From JACNKV01 sp964645915 (lineage in GTDB: Bacteria > Fidelibacterota > Marinisomatia > Marinisomatales > JACNKV01), in NCBI GenBank assembly GCA_964645915.1, contig CAZYDH010000012.1, positions 1 through 46,046 of the forward strand: DNA of 46,046 bases, read 5' to 3'. Numbering within the stretch: position 1 is the first letter of the stretch; each line of letters starts with the position of its first letter. Both the position numbers and the translations under genes were made by a program. Below are positions 44,910-46,046 of this stretch, in pieces. The notes under the pieces were generated by a model. It searched no databases, was not told where the DNA came from, and worked only from the letters and a program-made list of their open reading frames with translations.

Positions 44910-45821
44910 ATGAAAGCAATTATTCCGGTTGCGGGATATGGCACACGCCTTCTCCCACATACAAAGTCCATTCAAAAATCGTTACTACCTATTGCAGGGA
45001 AACCTACCTTAGATTTTATTGTGAATCCTTTATTAGAGGGTGGAATCAAAGACATTACGTTTATTATCGGTCATCTTGGAGAACAAATTATTGATCACAT
45101 AAAATCTTTTTCGGGGAATTTCGAATTTGTCGTACAAAAGGAACAATTAGGTTTAGGACATGCCATATTACAGGGATTAGAGGAAAATGACTCTCCGGTG
45201 ATCATTCAACTGGGAGATACATTATTTCAAACGGATTTCTTGTCATTCGCAGATAGTAAAGTGAATCGAATTGCAGTGATGGAGGTAGAAGATCCAACTC
45301 GGTTTGGAATCGTAGAAACAAAGGGTGACCGTATCCTGGCTTTACATGAGAAACCCAAAAACCCACCAACAAATCTTGCCATTTCCGGTCTGTATTCATT
45401 TACGAGCGAACAACAACTTAAATCAGCGATCGAATTACTGATTCAGCAGAATATACAAACAAATGGTGAGTATCAATTGACAGATGCAATGTCTATCATG
45501 CTACAAAATGGATTGCCTTTTGAGGTAAGTAAAGAAAAATATTACGATACAGGAGTTCCTGCAACATTCTTAGAGACAAATCGTAAACTGCTGAGATCAT
45601 CACATGGAGAATATCCCGGTTCCACTATTATAGAACCTGTTTACATTGGAGAGAATTGCCAAATTGAGAATTCTACGATTGGTCCTTATGTAACCATCAT
45701 GAATAATTCTATGGTTAAAAATTGTACAATAAAAGATTCTGTGATACTTAGTGGAACTAACCTTATCAATCAAACATTTGATTCTAAAATAGTTGATGGA
45801 GACGGTTCAAAAGTATGTTAA
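44910..45821 (+). CDS. sugar-1-phosphate nucleotidyltransferase with C-terminal beta-helix
   Basis: 303 residues. The N-terminal domain has the nucleotide-binding signature AGYGTRLLPHTKSIQKSLLPIAGKP, with IIQLGDTLF as the Mg2+ aspartate region and LHEKPKNP as the sugar-binding part. Residues about 245-303 form a short left-handed beta-helix (PVYIGENCQIENSTIGPYVTI). It resembles long-type glucose-1-phosphate thymidylyltransferases or uridylyltransferases. The sugar and base cannot be told. No other sugar-nucleotide gene is nearby. Confidence 0.87.
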   Translation: MKAIIPVAGYGTRLLPHTKSIQKSLLPIAGKPTLDFIVNPLLEGGIKDITFIIGHLGEQIIDHIKSFSGNFEFVVQKEQLGLGHAILQGLEENDSPVIIQLGDTLFQTDFLSFADSKVNRIAVMEVEDPTRFGIVETKGDRILALHEKPKNPPTNLAISGLYSFTSEQQLKSAIELLIQQNIQTNGEYQLTDAMSIMLQNGLPFEVSKEKYYDTGVPATFLETNRKLLRSSHGEYPGSTIIEPVYIGENCQIENSTIGPYVTIMNNSMVKNCTIKDSVILSGTNLINQTFDSKIVDGDGSKVC

Positions 45822-45842
45822 AAGTGTAGCTTTATTTTATCA

Positions 45843-45894
45843 TATAGGCTCCTATACGGGATAGTGTAAAAAAGGTGTTTATTACCTATAGGTA
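45843..45894 (+). promoter_or_regulatory. cluster of CCTATA/TATAGG inverted repeats (possible operator)
   Basis: TATAGG (45843-45848) faces CCTATA (45851-45856), and 27 bases later a perfect 12-base palindrome TACCTATAGGTA spans 45883-45894. The same half-site thus occurs four times within 52 bases, upstream of the last gene. This suggests a regulator-binding region; no promoter boxes are certain. A 25-codon ORF (45894-45971) overlaps the next start as ATGA and is probably chance. Confidence 0.35.
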
Positions 45895-45967
45895 TGGATA
45901 CGATATATTTTGTACTTTTACAGAAGTTTATTCTTAAGAAAAACTCAACCGTTGTTGGACAAAACTC

Positions 45968-46046
45968 ATGAAAAATATTAGACTCACATTATTCACCCTT
46001 TTAATAATCTTTTCTGCTGACTTGATGGCTGCCGATCAGGTAGTAA
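45968..46046 (+). CDS. 5' end of a secreted protein (partial)
   Basis: ATG 45968 opens a frame that runs to the window edge (26 codons). It encodes a clear signal peptide: MKNIRLTLFTLLIIF followed by SADLMAADQVV, with a likely cleavage site after LMA or MAA. The mature protein lies outside the window, so its family cannot be named. A GGA about 10 bases upstream could be the ribosome-binding site. Confidence 0.6.
   Translation, partial: MKNIRLTLFTLLIIFSADLMAADQVV

Noticed and set aside
45894..45971. 25-codon ORF overlapping the last gene as ATGA
   Set aside because: It is too short, has no ribosome-binding site and no clear pattern; one ATGA overlap alone is easily due to chance.

Overview
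The window looks like one contiguous piece of a bacterial chromosome. It is AT-rich and densely coded, with many 1-30 nt gene overlaps. It suggests a Gram-negative member of the FCB group, most like Candidatus Marinimicrobia (SAR406) or a close relative. Reasons: type IX-style C-terminal sorting signals on secreted proteins, secreted proteins ending in a tandem 'GWN' module, an MXAN_6640-type secreted metalloprotease, a DUF5683 protein, a zinc-finger TraR/DksA gene between ileS and lspA, and a single atp operon with subunit a of about 310 residues. The phylum is inferred, because there is no rRNA gene in the window. I saw no tRNA, rRNA, CRISPR array, insertion sequence or prophage. No gene-free stretch exceeds 200 bases; the longest is 38263-38455.

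Layout. 1-3167: secreted proteins. These are the tail of a sorting-signal protein, a peptidyl-arginine/agmatine deiminase-like enzyme, and a beta-helix protein broken by one in-frame TGA. 3225-3795: a small membrane protein and a glutaredoxin. 3831-6708 (minus): an envelope operon of three genes joined by TAATG overlaps, including a 32-residue membrane peptide. 6839-14519: an outer-membrane barrel with calcium-type repeats, alaS, a PPC-domain protein, ridA, a DUF5683 protein, an NSS transporter and an unknown membrane protein. 14571-19013: an exonuclease-DinG helicase and guaB. 19071-21691 (minus): rpsT and the threonine-degrading pair tdh-kbl. 21872-31809: parA, parB, an M23 peptidase, a bactofilin and the whole F1Fo ATP synthase operon in one direction, closed by a terminator. 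31897-33648: aspS. 33664-38262 (minus): a 1532-residue multidomain protein with an acyl-CoA-synthetase-like N-terminus and a GNAT-like C-terminus. 38456-44841: ileS, a DksA-like gene, lspA, rluD, xerC and hpf. 44910-end: a sugar nucleotidyltransferase and the start of a secreted protein.

How the genes work together. Most are housekeeping genes: three tRNA synthetases, purine synthesis, ribosome maturation and hibernation, energy conversion, chromosome partition and dimer resolution. Tdh and Kbl convert threonine to glycine and acetyl-CoA. ParAB, the M23 peptidase and the bactofilin run straight into the atp genes, which suggests linked expression of segregation, cell-shape and energy functions.

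The most unusual items are: the 1532-residue ANL-(helical/kinase-like)-GNAT fusion; an IleRS whose class I signature is GVHH instead of HxGH, with DMHKS in place of KMSKS; the paired GWN C-terminal modules; the tiny coupled membrane ORF; and a DinG protein that keeps both an exonuclease active site and a complete Fe-S cysteine set.
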